64,000 nt of DNA, taken from contig NZ_JODS01000023.1 of the NCBI RefSeq assembly GCF_000718025.1, positions 1-64,000 of the forward strand. The letters are read 5' to 3'. The stretch comes from Kitasatospora purpeofusca (GTDB lineage Bacteria; Actinomycetota; Actinomycetes; Streptomycetales; Streptomycetaceae). The notes below the pieces were generated by a model. It was not told where the DNA came from. It ran no database searches and saw only the letters and a list, made by a program, of their open reading frames with translations. Position 1 is the stretch's first letter. Each line of letters opens with the position of its first letter. A program made the translations under genes and the position numbers. Positions 25,838 through 34,183 of the stretch are shown piece by piece.

Positions 25838-27139
25838 TCAGCCGTCGAGGCCGGGCAGGTCGTGGCCCATCCGGTCGCGCTTGGTCCGCAGGTAGCGCGC
25901 GTTGTGCTCGCCGGCCGGGATCTCCACCGGCTCGCGGCCCTTGACCTTGAGCCCGTGCTCGGTGAGCGCGGTGAGCTTGTCCGGGTTGTTGGTCAGCAGC
26001 GTCAGCGAGCGGACGCCGAGGTCGCCGAGCATCTGGGCGCCGATGCTGTAGTCCCGGGCGTCCGCGGGCAGGCCCAGGTCGAGGTTGGCGTCGACGGTGT
26101 CCCGGCCGCGCTCCTGGAGCTCGTAGGCGCGCAGCTTGTGTGCCAGGCCGATGCCCCGGCCCTCGTGGCCGCGCAGGTAGAGCACCACGCCGCGGCCGGC
26201 CTCGGCGACCCGGCGCAGCGAGGCCTGCAGCTGGGGGCCGCAGTCGCAGCGCAGCGAGCCGAGCACGTCGCCGGTCAGGCACTCGGAGTGGACCCGGACC
26301 AGGACGTCCTCGCCGTCGGGGAGCCGGCCGTCCTCGGCGAGTCCGCCGGCGACCAGCGCGATGTGCTCGACGCCGTCGAGGGTGCCCCGGTAGCCGACGG
26401 CGGTGAACTCGCCGAACGCGGTCGGCAGGGAGGTGACGGCGGCCCGGTCGACGTGCAGCTCGGTGCGGCGGCGGTAGGCGATGAGGTCCTCGATCGAGAT
26501 GATCGCCAGGTTGTGCTCGCGGGCGAAGGCCACCAGTTCGGGCAGCCGGGCCATGGTGCCGTCGTCGTTGACCACCTCGGCGATCGCGCCGGCCGGCGGC
26601 AGGCCGGCCAGCCGGGCCAGGTCGACCGCGGCCTCGGTGTGGCCGGGGCGGACCAGCACGCCGCCCTCGACGGCGCGCAGCGGGAAGACGTGTCCCGGCC
26701 GGGCGAGGTCGGCGGGGCCGGTGCCGGGCGAGGCGAGCAGGCGCACGGTGCGGGCCCGGTCGGCGGCCGAGATGCCGGTGTCGACGCCGTCCCTGGCGTC
26801 CACCGAGACGGCGTAGGCGGTGCCCTTGCGGTCCTCGTTGACCTGGGTCATCGGCGGGAGCTTGAGGCGGTCCAGTTCGGCGCCGGTCATCGGGGCGCAG
26901 ATCACGCCGGAGCTGTAGCGGACGGTGAAGGCCATCAGCTCGGGGGTGGCGGCGGAGGCGGCGAAGACGATGTCGCCCTCGTTCTCGCGGTCCTCGTCGT
27001 CGACGACGATCACGGCGCGGCCGAGCGCGATGTCGGCGACGGCCCGCTCGACCGGGTCGAGGACGAACTCGGCGGCGCTGTCCCCGGCCGGGGTCGCGGT
27101 GGGGTGCTCTGCCGGACGCGTGGTGGGGTTCTCGGTCAT
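25838..27139 (-). CDS. ribBA: bifunctional DHBP synthase / GTP cyclohydrolase II
   Basis: The 433-residue fusion has an N-terminal RibB domain (about 20-225; VVDDEDRENEGDIVFAAS metal-binding acidic loop, SGVICAPM, HVFPLRAVEGGVLVRPGHTEAAVDLARLAG in pieces) and a C-terminal RibA domain (about 230-433). RibA shows the zinc cysteines in SECLTGDVLGSLRCDCG and the GTP-binding YLRGHEGRGIGL. It makes 3,4-dihydroxy-2-butanone 4-phosphate from ribulose 5-phosphate and opens GTP, the two entry steps to riboflavin. The ATG overlaps the ribM stop by 4 bp. Confidence 0.97.
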   Translation of the reverse strand: MTENPTTRPAEHPTATPAGDSAAEFVLDPVERAVADIALGRAVIVVDDEDRENEGDIVFAASAATPELMAFTVRYSSGVICAPMTGAELDRLKLPPMTQVNEDRKGTAYAVSVDARDGVDTGISAADRARTVRLLASPGTGPADLARPGHVFPLRAVEGGVLVRPGHTEAAVDLARLAGLPPAGAIAEVVNDDGTMARLPELVAFAREHNLAIISIEDLIAYRRRTELHVDRAAVTSLPTAFGEFTAVGYRGTLDGVEHIALVAGGLAEDGRLPDGEDVLVRVHSECLTGDVLGSLRCDCGPQLQASLRRVAEAGRGVVLYLRGHEGRGIGLAHKLRAYELQERGRDTVDANLDLGLPADARDYSIGAQMLGDLGVRSLTLLTNNPDKLTALTEHGLKVKGREPVEIPAGEHNARYLRTKRDRMGHDLPGLDG

Positions 27140-27780
27140 GCGGAGGCTCCCTGGAGGGCGGGGTCGGTCACGGGGTGTGCGGTGCGGCCGCGGAGCCACC
27201 AGGCGCGCAGGCCGAGCAGGACCAGGACGAAGTACACGGAGTAGGTGAAGCCGGAGAAGACCAGCCCGTTGTCGAAGGCGAGCGGCACGCCGACCAGGTC
27301 GACGGCGATCCAGGCGAACCAGAACTCGACCCAGCCGCGGGCCTGGGCGACCATCGCGGCCAGGGTGCCGACGAAGATGTAGGCGTCCGGCCAGGCGTCC
27401 CAGGACAGTTGCGGGACGGCGGTGAAGAGCGTGCCGACCGCCAGGGTGCCGAGCGCGGTGCCGCCGATCAGCGCGGCGCGCTCACGGCCGGTGGCGAAGC
27501 GCACGGCGACGTCGCCGTCGCCCCGCCTGCCGCGCTGCCACCGGGTCCAGCCCCACACGGCGGCCGTGATCACGACTATCTGCTTGCCGACGCCGCCGCT
27601 GAGGTGGGCGCTCCAGTAGGCGCCGACCAGGACCAGGCCGGAGAGCAACTGGACCGGCCAGGTCAGCCGGGAGCGCTGCCAGCCGAGGGCGAGCGCGGCG
27701 AGGCCGAGCAGGTTGCCGATGATGTCGGAGCGGTAGACGTCCTGGCCGAGCAGGTGGACGGTGCCGTTGAGCCAGTTCAC
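27136..27780 (-). CDS. ribM: PnuC-family transporter, probably riboflavin transporter RibM
   Basis: The 214-residue membrane protein has about seven hydrophobic segments and PnuC family features (the WxxWxxG-type stretch TAAVWGWTRWQRG, and VPLAFDNGLVFSGFTYSVYFVLVLLGLRAWW in pieces). PnuC proteins carry nicotinamide riboside. In Streptomyces davaonensis and Corynebacterium glutamicum the homolog inside the rib operon, RibM/PnuX, carries riboflavin instead. The order ribE-ribM-ribBA-ribH under an FMN riboswitch is the same as there, which decides the call. The GTG start overlaps the ribE stop by 4 bp. Confidence 0.88.
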   Translation of the reverse strand: MNWLNGTVHLLGQDVYRSDIIGNLLGLAALALGWQRSRLTWPVQLLSGLVLVGAYWSAHLSGGVGKQIVVITAAVWGWTRWQRGRRGDGDVAVRFATGRERAALIGGTALGTLAVGTLFTAVPQLSWDAWPDAYIFVGTLAAMVAQARGWVEFWFAWIAVDLVGVPLAFDNGLVFSGFTYSVYFVLVLLGLRAWWLRGRTAHPVTDPALQGASA

Positions 27781-28472
27781 CGTTCCTCCCCCGGGGTGGC
27801 GTCGGTCGCGTCCGGCACGTTCGCCCCGGGCAGCGGCGGGAGGGTGCGGGCCTCCAGCAGCCGCTCCACGTACTTGGCGAGGACGTCGACCTCCAGGTTG
27901 ACGCTGTCGCCGACGGCCCTGGTGCCGAGGGTGGTCAGCGCGAGGGTGGCCGGGATGAGGCTGACGGTGAAGCTGTCGCGGGCGGCCTCGACCACGGTGA
28001 GGCTGACGCCGTCGACGGTGATCGAGCCCTTCTCGACCAGGTAGCGCGAGACGGAGTCGGGCAGCGAGAACCGCAGCACCTCCCAGCGGAGTTCGCCGGC
28101 CGCGTCGCGCTCCCCCGGTTCGCGGCCCAACAGCCGCCCGGTGGCGTCGACATGACCCTGCACCAGATGTCCGCCGAGCCGGGCGCCGAGCGTCATGGCG
28201 CGCTCCAGGTTGACCCGTCCGCCGGGCTTCAACTCGCCCAGGCTGGAACGGTGCAGTGTCTCGGCCATCACGTCGGCGCTGAACTCGCCGGTGCCCGCCG
28301 CGAGTTCCTCGGGGCTGTCGACGACGGTCAGGCAGACGCCGTTGACCGCGATGGAGTCCCCGTGCCGCGCGCCCTCGCAGACCACCGGGCCGCGCAGACG
28401 GATTCGCGAGGAGTCGCCGATCTCCTCGATCGACACGACCTCGCCGAGCTCTTCGATGATGCCGGTGAACAC
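27777..28472 (-). CDS. ribE: riboflavin synthase alpha chain
   Basis: The 231-residue protein has the two tandem lumazine-binding repeats of riboflavin synthase: FTGIIEELGEV with GDSIAVNGVCLTVV (first barrel) and LVQGHVDATGRLL with KGSITVDGVSLTVVEAARDSFTVSLIP (second barrel). It dismutates two lumazines to riboflavin. The GTG start follows GAGGAG by 7 bp. As the first gene after the FMN riboswitch it is directly controlled by FMN. The leader between riboswitch and start is about 220 nt. Confidence 0.97.
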   Translation of the reverse strand: MFTGIIEELGEVVSIEEIGDSSRIRLRGPVVCEGARHGDSIAVNGVCLTVVDSPEELAAGTGEFSADVMAETLHRSSLGELKPGGRVNLERAMTLGARLGGHLVQGHVDATGRLLGREPGERDAAGELRWEVLRFSLPDSVSRYLVEKGSITVDGVSLTVVEAARDSFTVSLIPATLALTTLGTRAVGDSVNLEVDVLAKYVERLLEARTLPPLPGANVPDATDATPGEER

Positions 28473-28689
28473 CCGGGTTCTCCTCGCGCTTGGGGCGCGG
28501 ACTCCGGGGTGCGGCACGGGAGAAGGACGCGGACAGGCGCGGGCAAGGGGTACACGGGCGCCGGACGGCAACGGGACCCGTCACCGGGCTGCCGCCGAAC
28601 CGGGCGCCGGAACGAGGGGGGACCCCGTCCGTCGCCGCACACCGCCTCCCGAGGTCCACCGGGGGACCACGGGCCCTGCTCACTCGTCC

Positions 28690-28822
28690 GCCGCGCACAC
28701 CTCCCATCCGGACTTTAACCGTCGGTCCAGGAATTTCACCTGGTCAACCGGCCGCTGGCTGCGGACGGGTCGCGGACTGTAACCGCCGGTTCGGATTTTC
28801 ACCGACCCCGGAGTGCGCTGAA
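28690..28822 (-). promoter_or_regulatory. FMN riboswitch (RFN element)
   Basis: On the minus strand the conserved RFN core blocks occur in order: CTCCGGGGTCGGTGAAAATC, GAACCGGCGGTTACAGTC, CCGCGACCC, CCGGTTGACCAGGTGAAATTC, split from CTGGACCGACGGTTAAAGTC and finally CGGATGGGAGG. It binds FMN and reduces expression of ribE, ribM, ribBA and ribH. Bases 28473-28689 between the aptamer and ribE are the expression platform and hold no gene. Confidence 0.95.
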
Positions 28823-29078
28823 CGTCACTGCTGATTCTGCCGTCATTCTGCCATGATCCGCGCGGAGCCAGGGAGAGGTGTCCACTGTGGCCTCTTTCAC
28901 TCGGCGCCGGGGAATGGACGACGCGGGTCGCCGGAGGGGGTTCGCCGCCCGCGCGGGGCCTCCGGCGGCGCGCCCGCGCGGGGCGTCCGGTGGCGGCCCG
29001 GGGTGCGGCGGGCGCAGGCTGGTGGTACCGGGGCGGCGGCACGCGCCGTCGCGGGCGACCGCAGGAGGTGCGGGAGCT

Positions 29079-29327
29079 ATGGCCAAGTTCATGGACGTCC
29101 ACCACGGGATGGCCGGCATCACCGAGGAAGAGTTGCGGATGGCGCACCAGGCGGACCTGGCGATCCAGGCCGACGAGGGCGTGACCTTCGAGCAGGCCTG
29201 GGCCGATCCGGAGTCGGGCCACGTCTACTGCCTGTCCGAGGCTCCGTCGAAGGAGGCCGTGCAGCGGATCCACGAGCGCACCGGGCATCCGGCGGCCGAG
29301 GTGCACCCGGTTCCGCTGATCGTCTGA
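29079..29327 (+). CDS. SCO4226-like nickel-binding protein (DUF4242)
   Basis: The 82-residue protein has the length and pattern of S. coelicolor SCO4226: MAKFMDVHHGMAGITEEELRMAH, GVTFEQAWADPESGHVYCLSEAPSKEAVQRIHERTGHPA, and a final EVHPV. SCO4226 is a ferredoxin-like dimer shown to bind nickel through His and Cys residues. The matching VHHGM and VYCLSEAP are present. GGAGGTGCGGGAG precedes the ATG. Physiological role unknown. Confidence 0.88.
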   Translation: MAKFMDVHHGMAGITEEELRMAHQADLAIQADEGVTFEQAWADPESGHVYCLSEAPSKEAVQRIHERTGHPAAEVHPVPLIV

Positions 29328-29355
29328 GCACGACCCGGCGGCGGGCCCCGGCGGA

Positions 29356-29661
29356 TCAGGGCGCGGGGACCGGCGTGAAGTGGGTGACCTCCGGCGGGTG
29401 GGCCAGGTACCGCAGTTCGCCCTCCGACCAGACCGGCCGGATCCGCCACATCGGCCCCGCGTAGCCGAGCAGCGCCGCCTCGTCGCGCCAGCGGCTGACC
29501 ACGAGCACCCGGTGCCCGCCCTCGGTGACGGAGCGCAACAGCTCGCCGCCGAGGCAGCCCTCGGTGCGCCCGAGTTGTGGCAGCACCTTGCTGGTCAGCA
29601 CCTCGCAGAACTCCTCGATGTGCCCGGCCATGACCTGCCCGGCCCAGATTCTGATGATCAC
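29356..29661 (-). CDS. antibiotic biosynthesis monooxygenase (ABM) domain protein
   Basis: The roughly 101-residue protein has the ABM/Dabb ferredoxin-like fold: VIIRIWAGQVMAGHIEEFCEVLTSKVLPQL at the start, TEGCLGGELLRS in the centre and VLVVSRWRDEAALLGY near the end. Such small dimers act as cofactor-free oxygenases or signal-degrading proteins. The GTG at 29661 has AGGTGG 5 bp upstream; the GTG at 29670 is the alternative. It is convergent with the SCO4226-like gene, with a 28-bp gap. Confidence 0.75.
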   Translation of the reverse strand: MIIRIWAGQVMAGHIEEFCEVLTSKVLPQLGRTEGCLGGELLRSVTEGGHRVLVVSRWRDEAALLGYAGPMWRIRPVWSEGELRYLAHPPEVTHFTPVPAP

Positions 29662-29776
29662 GGCGACCACCTGCCCCGAAAGCGTCCTGGCCCCATTATC
29701 GACGCGAAAGCGCTGGTGGCGAGGGGTTCGGGCAGGATTTCCCGACGGTGACGGGCCGCGTCGGCACGGGCTCGGT

Positions 29777-29782
29777 TACGTT
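29777..29782 (+). promoter_or_regulatory. -10 box of a leaderless promoter
   Basis: TACGTT is followed by 7 bp and the ATG at 29790. Confidence 0.6.
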
Positions 29783-29789
29783 GATCGGT

Positions 29790-30485
29790 ATGACCAGCAC
29801 ACCGGAATCCGTTGTTCCGTCAACACCCGGGCCGGACCGGCCCTCCGGCCTGTTCGAGGCGCTCGCCGCCACCTCCGTGCGTGACGCGGCCGGGCTGCGG
29901 GAGGTCTACGAGCAGCCCGGGGACCACGCGCGCCGCAAGCAGGTGGACCGCATCCACGAGGTCGCCCGGCAGCTGATCGCCTGCTCCTCGCTGGTCCTCC
30001 TGGCCAGCACGGACGCCGAGGGACGCTGCGACGTGTCGCCGCGCGGCGGACCGGCCGGACTCGTGTCCGTGCTGGACGAGTTCACCCTGGCGATCCCGGA
30101 CGCGACCGGCAACAAGCGGCTGGACACCCTCCACAACATCGTCGGGACCGGCCGGATCGGGCTGCTGTTCGTCGTGCCGGGCCGGGACACCACGCTGCGG
30201 GTCAACGGGCGGGCCTGCGTCTCCACCGATCCCCGGCTGCTGGAGCAGCTGACGGCGGTCGGCAAGCCGCCGCGCAGCGCGATCGTGGTCGCGGTCGAGG
30301 AGGTGTTCGCGCACTGCCCGAAGGCGTTCCTGCGCGCCTCGGCGTGGAAGCCGGAGAACTGGCTCGCCGAGGACGCCCAGCCGAGTTCGGCCGAGGTCAC
30401 GCTCTCGCACCTGGCGGACCCGTCGCTGACCGTCGAGGCGATCGAGCAGAACGAGCGGGAGGCCCTGCTCTACCGCTACGAGTAA
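29790..30485 (+). CDS. pyridoxamine 5'-phosphate oxidase-family protein
   Basis: The 231-residue protein has the FMN-binding split-barrel of the PNPOx family: SSLVLLASTDAEGRCDVSPRGGPAGLV, EFTLAIPDATGNKRLDTLHNIVGTGRIGLLFVVPG and TLRVNGRACVSTD. The HCPKAFLRASAWKPE element is typical of the MSMEG_1061-type subgroup, which probably reduces a small molecule with FMN or F420 rather than acting in vitamin B6 synthesis. The start is set by the leaderless promoter. It ends at a bidirectional terminator. Confidence 0.88.
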   Translation: MTSTPESVVPSTPGPDRPSGLFEALAATSVRDAAGLREVYEQPGDHARRKQVDRIHEVARQLIACSSLVLLASTDAEGRCDVSPRGGPAGLVSVLDEFTLAIPDATGNKRLDTLHNIVGTGRIGLLFVVPGRDTTLRVNGRACVSTDPRLLEQLTAVGKPPRSAIVVAVEEVFAHCPKAFLRASAWKPENWLAEDAQPSSAEVTLSHLADPSLTVEAIEQNEREALLYRYE

Positions 30486-30511
30486 CGGCGGGAGCGTGGG
30501 CGGGAACGACG

Positions 30512-30560
30512 GTGCGGGGCCGGGCCGGGGCTGCTCGTGCCGCCCCGTCCGGCCCCGCAC
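30512..30560. terminator. bidirectional terminator
   Basis: Twelve-base arms 30512-30523 and 30549-30560 are complementary, between the plus-strand stop at 30485 and the minus-strand stop at 30572. Confidence 0.7.
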
Positions 30561-30571
30561 GACCGCCGGGG

Positions 30572-30769
30572 TCAGGCCGCGGCCCCGGACTTGGCGACGT
30601 CCACCACGCTCGCGCCGTTCGCCGCCCGCTGGACGGCCTCGACGCCCTTGTGGGCGGCGTCCTTGCTCGCGTAGCCCTGGCCGGTGGCGACGATCTCGCC
30701 GTTGCCCGCCTTGAGCCGGAACCGGAACTTGCCGCCGGCGTCCTCGTACACCTCGAACTTGCCCGCCAT
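30572..30769 (-). CDS. YegP-family small protein (DUF1508)
   Basis: The 65-residue protein is one YegP/DUF1508 repeat: MAGKFEVYEDAGGKFRFRLKAGNGEIVATGQGYASKDAAHKGVEAVQ, split here only for length. These small beta-alpha proteins are widespread and of unknown function. GAGGAGG 8 bp upstream fixes the ATG at 30769. Confidence 0.92.
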   Translation of the reverse strand: MAGKFEVYEDAGGKFRFRLKAGNGEIVATGQGYASKDAAHKGVEAVQRAANGASVVDVAKSGAAA

Positions 30770-30918
30770 CCGGGCCACCTCCTCGTCGACGGGACGCGCC
30801 GCGCGCCCCACCTGCACGGTGCGCCCGGGCGCCGTCGGCCCGCACCCGCTCGGGGTCCGGACGGGTGACCCCGGCCGGAGCGGGTGCCGGGGCGGCCCGG
30901 GGCCGGTTGAATGGACGG

Positions 30919-31332
30919 ATGGACTGCGTCTTCTGCGCGGTGGTCGCCGGCACGGAGCCCGCGCACCGGGTGCTGGACGACGAGGTGGCGGTGGCCTTCC
31001 TGGACCGCCGGCCGCTCTTCCCCGGCCATGTGCTGGTGGTCCCCCGCGACCACCGCCCCACCCTCACGGACCTGCCGCCGGCGGACGTGGGCCCGTTCTT
31101 CCTGCGGGTGCGGCGGGTGGCGGCCGCGGTGGAACTCGGCCTGGGGGCGGCGGGGAGCTTCGTCGCGGCGAACAACCGGGTCAGCCAGTCGGTGCCGCAC
31201 CTCCACGTCCATGTGGTGCCGCGCAACCCGAAGGACGGGCTGCGCGGCTTCTTCTGGCCGCGCCGGGCGTACTCCGACGAGGCGGACGCGGCGCTGGTCG
31301 CCGAGCGGCTGCGCGCCGCGCTCGCCCCCTGA
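30919..31332 (+). CDS. HIT-family hydrolase
   Basis: The 137-residue protein has the histidine triad HLHVHVVPR (about residues 96-104) whose middle His attacks nucleotide phosphates. DCVFCAVVAG at the N-terminus is the zinc-binding CxxC of the Fhit/HINT group, and ALAFLDRRPLFPGHVLVVP-like strands follow. It probably hydrolyses nucleoside phosphoramidates or dinucleoside polyphosphates. An out-of-frame ATG at 30911 opens a longer but non-protein-like frame. Confidence 0.93.
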   Translation: MDCVFCAVVAGTEPAHRVLDDEVAVAFLDRRPLFPGHVLVVPRDHRPTLTDLPPADVGPFFLRVRRVAAAVELGLGAAGSFVAANNRVSQSVPHLHVHVVPRNPKDGLRGFFWPRRAYSDEADAALVAERLRAALAP

Positions 31333-31378
31333 AGCCGTTGCCGCCGGAGCCGCCCGGCCTCAGGTCCGGCCCTCCGGC

Positions 31379-32938
31379 TCAGCCGACCCGGACGTTGTCG
31401 ACCACCCAGTACCAGTTGTTGCTGCCGGTGTACCGGAAGCGCAGCCGCAGCCGGCTCGCGCCCGCCGGGACGGCCAGGTCCAGCCGCTGGCGGCCGTTGG
31501 TGTCGGCGGTGTAGCTCTTCACCTCGACCGGCGTGCCGCCGTCCCAGACCGCGAGCACCCGGGCGGTCTGCACGCCCTCCGGTCGGTAGAAGGTGTTGAA
31601 GGTGACCGGGACGCTGCTCCGGCCCGCCACCGGGTACTCCGGGCTGACCAGGGTGGAGTCGTAGTTCCCCTGGAAGGTCTTGTCGGCCCACTCGTCGGAG
31701 TCGGCGACGGCGAAGACGTTGCGGGAGCGGACGTTGAGCTCGCGGTTCTGGTCGCGCTGGGCCTTGGTCCAGAACTCGTCGGTGGTGAACGACCAGCCGC
31801 GCCACTCGGTGACGCCGCCGGTGCCCATCGCCGAGTTGTCGACGGACCAGCCGGCCGGCGCGGTGCGGGTGAAGCCGAGGACGCCGGCCGGGATGCCGGT
31901 CTCGTCGACCCGGCCGGTGAGCTGCGGGCGCAGCGCGTCGAAGTCGTCCGGGACCAGGGCCGGGATCGGGGTGCCGTCGAGGCCCCAGGCGGGGTCGGCG
32001 GTGATGCCGAGGTGAGCCAGGGCGGTGGGCGCGATGTCGACCATCCGCACGTCGTAACGGACCGAACCGGCCGGGAACGCCGAGCCGTTGGCGATCACGA
32101 AGGTCTGCCGCTCCTCCCAGGTGGAGCCGCCGTGGCCGCCGGTGGGGGTGTGGCCGTGGTCGGCGGTGATCATCACCAGCCAGTCCTCCTGGGCGTAGCC
32201 GGCCCGGCCGCGGACGGCGGTGAGGATCTGGCCGACCTGGGTGTCCACGCCCCGGATCGCGTCCAGGTAGGCCTGGCTGGCGGAGCCGCTGCTGTGGCCG
32301 GCGTGGTCGACGTTGTCGAGCTGGACGAAGACCGCGTCGGGGTTGCCGTCGCGCAGCCGGGCGACGGCGCGGGAGGTGGTGCCGGTGTCGTACTCGGCGG
32401 ACGGGGTGGCGACCCGGGTGTCGACCCGGCCGGAGTAGATGGTGTCGGCGATCGGCGCCCAGGACGCCACCACGTAGGTGGAGAGCGCCGGGTTCGCCGT
32501 CTCGACCCGGGTCAGGAAGTCGGGGTAGGTCGCGAAGGCGGGGGCGGTGAAGTTGTTGTCGAGGACGTTGTGCTTGTCCGGCCAGACGCCGGTGGCGATG
32601 GTGGACCAGCCGGGGCCGGAGGAGGTGCCGGCCATCGGGCTGGTGTAGAGGCTGCTCGCGGCGGTGAGGCCGCCGGCCATCAGGGCGGCGAGGTTCGGGG
32701 CGCCGGAGTCCTTGATGCGGGTGAGCATGGTGCCGTCCAGGCCGATGACCAGGACCTTGGGGGTGCGGGCGGCGGCAGCGACGGCGGTGGCCGCGCGGGC
32801 GGCGGTGGCGGCCAGCGGGCCGGTGGCGAGGGCCGCGGCGGCGGTGCCGAGGAGCAGGCCGCGGCGGGACAGTCCGGGGGCGGCGGGGCTCTGCGGGGTG
32901 GCGTGGGTGTGCTGCGCGGCGGGGGTCCGGGCGTTCAC
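31379..32938 (-). CDS. Tat-exported alkaline phosphatase-superfamily protein
   Basis: The 519-residue protein has a twin-arginine signal (SRRGLLLG near residues 24-31, then a long Ala-rich hydrophobic stretch) and a type I phosphodiesterase/alkaline phosphatase core. Metal ligands and nucleophile are seen in VLVIGLDGTMLTRI, GPGWSTIATGVWPDKH, QLDNVDHAGHSSG and ITADHGHTP. The last 150 residues form a separate beta-rich domain (SFTTDEFWTKAQ...NNWYWVVDNVRVG), perhaps carbohydrate-binding. The GTG at 32938 has AGGAG 7 bp upstream and is preferred over the ATG at 32962. The substrate is a phosphomono- or diester, not identified. Confidence 0.9.
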   Translation of the reverse strand: MNARTPAAQHTHATPQSPAAPGLSRRGLLLGTAAAALATGPLAATAARAATAVAAAARTPKVLVIGLDGTMLTRIKDSGAPNLAALMAGGLTAASSLYTSPMAGTSSGPGWSTIATGVWPDKHNVLDNNFTAPAFATYPDFLTRVETANPALSTYVVASWAPIADTIYSGRVDTRVATPSAEYDTGTTSRAVARLRDGNPDAVFVQLDNVDHAGHSSGSASQAYLDAIRGVDTQVGQILTAVRGRAGYAQEDWLVMITADHGHTPTGGHGGSTWEERQTFVIANGSAFPAGSVRYDVRMVDIAPTALAHLGITADPAWGLDGTPIPALVPDDFDALRPQLTGRVDETGIPAGVLGFTRTAPAGWSVDNSAMGTGGVTEWRGWSFTTDEFWTKAQRDQNRELNVRSRNVFAVADSDEWADKTFQGNYDSTLVSPEYPVAGRSSVPVTFNTFYRPEGVQTARVLAVWDGGTPVEVKSYTADTNGRQRLDLAVPAGASRLRLRFRYTGSNNWYWVVDNVRVG

Positions 32939-33028
32939 GTCGTTCTCCTGATGCGTCGTCATGGCGCGGAACGGGGCGGTGACTACGGTCGGAGCAGCGG
33001 ATGGCCGGGGGTCGCCGGGTTTCCGACC

Positions 33029-33062
33029 CGGGTGTGAACAACGCCCGAATTCGGTCCAGACC
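33029..33062 (-). promoter_or_regulatory. weak candidate PHO box and dre-like half-palindrome
   Basis: Upstream of the phosphatase gene the minus strand has GTTCACACCCG (33029-33039), similar to one PhoP direct-repeat unit, and the near-palindrome GGTCTGGACC (33053-33062), one base from the core of a DasR site. Both matches are partial. Confidence 0.25.
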
Positions 33063-33137
33063 CGTTATCTTTCTGTGATCAAGGCCGACCCGTGAAGGAA
33101 GTCGGAGGAGGGGGCCGGAGGAGGGGCCGGGGGAAGG

Positions 33138-33911
33138 TCAGTCCGCCTCGAGGCGGGTGGTGAAGCTGAAGCGGTCGCCCCGGTAGAGCGAGCGGACCCG
33201 CTCCACCGGCCGGTCGGCGGAATCCCTGGTCAGCCGGTGCAGCAGCAGCATCGGGAGGGCGGGCGGCGTGCCGATCAGCAGCGCCTCGCGCGGGGTCGCC
33301 AGCACGGTCTCGATCCGCTCGTCCGCGGCGCCGAAGGAGATGCCCACCTTCTCGCCGAGGTACGCGTACAGCGAGGACCCGGGGTCGAACTCGTCCTCCA
33401 GCCCCGGCACCCGCCCGACCGCCAGGTAGGTGCTCTCCAGGCCCACCCGCTCGCCGTCCGCGAGCAGCACCCGCTCCAGGTGCCAGACCGGATCGCCGGC
33501 GTCGATCCGCAGCTGCCCGGCCAACTGGGGGTCGGCGCCGAGTCGTTCGAGCCCGATCAGGGTCCGGCCCGGCACCCGGCCCTGGCGCCGCACGCCCTCG
33601 GTGTAGCTGGCCAGCGAGAGCGGCTGCTCCAGCTTGGGGCCGGCCACCACCGTGCTGCGGCCGCGCCGCCGGACCCGGCCCTGGATCAGCAGCTCGCGCA
33701 GGGCCTGGCGGAGGGTCTCCCGGGCCACCTCGAAGCGGGCGGCGAGCTCGCGCTCGGTCGGCAGCACGCCCCCCTCGCCGAGCTCGTCCAGCAGCGCCTC
33801 CAGCTGGCCCTTGACGGCGTAGTACTTGGGCACCCGGCCGTGCTCCGGGATGCCCGACCTGATCGGTGCGCCGGGGCCCGACCGGGCGTCGGCGTCGGGG
33901 GTCTGATCCAC
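33138..33911 (-). CDS. GntR/HutC-family regulator, DasR-like
   Basis: The 257-residue protein has an N-terminal winged helix (VPKYYAVKGQLEALLDELGEGGVLPTERELAARFEVARETLRQAL in pieces, about 27-75) and a C-terminal UTRA ligand domain (ASYTEGVRRQGRVPGRTLIGLE ... FSFTTRLEA). VPKYY, SYTE, TPREALLIGT and VRSLYRGDRF are close to the same elements in DasR, the GlcNAc-6-phosphate-responsive regulator of chitin use. It is divergent from a GH19 chitinase, and a dre-like site lies between them, so control of chitinase is likely. GGGAGG 8 bp upstream fixes the GTG start. Confidence 0.88.
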   Translation of the reverse strand: MDQTPDADARSGPGAPIRSGIPEHGRVPKYYAVKGQLEALLDELGEGGVLPTERELAARFEVARETLRQALRELLIQGRVRRRGRSTVVAGPKLEQPLSLASYTEGVRRQGRVPGRTLIGLERLGADPQLAGQLRIDAGDPVWHLERVLLADGERVGLESTYLAVGRVPGLEDEFDPGSSLYAYLGEKVGISFGAADERIETVLATPREALLIGTPPALPMLLLHRLTRDSADRPVERVRSLYRGDRFSFTTRLEAD

Positions 33912-34014
33912 CCGGACATCCTCCCAGACCCGGCAGCCGGGCCATGACAGGCCGTCGGGCCGCCGCCGGTCCGCCCGCCGACGGACGCATTCCGGGCGAT
34001 TCGCCCCGACCCCC

Positions 34015-34033
34015 TTGACAGGTATAGACCACT
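34015..34033 (+). promoter_or_regulatory. -35 box with overlapping dre-like operator of the chitinase
   Basis: TTGACA (34015-34020) overlaps ACAGGTATAGACCACT (34018-34033), which matches 14 of 16 positions of the DasR responsive element ACTGGTCTAGACCACT. It lies 150 bp before the chitinase start and 105 bp before the regulator start. Confidence 0.65.
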
Positions 34034-34183
34034 CCGCTTGAGTCTGGAACAGCCCCGCACCCGGCCCGCACCCCGGTCGGCCCGTCCCCCACGACGCGCC
34101 CCCCACCGCGGGGCCCCGGCTCCCCTGCCCCGACGTCCCGTCCTCCACGACCGTGCGGCCCCCACCGCACAAGGGGTGATCAA

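Noticed and set aside
23135..27244. 1369-codon open frame on the plus strand across hisG, hisE and the rib genes
   Set aside because: It spans four genes with clear enzyme motifs on the other strand and has low-complexity composition.
29820..33041. 1073-codon open frame on the minus strand
   Set aside because: It crosses the PNPOx, YegP, HIT and phosphatase genes; its sequence is Arg/Pro-rich and not protein-like.
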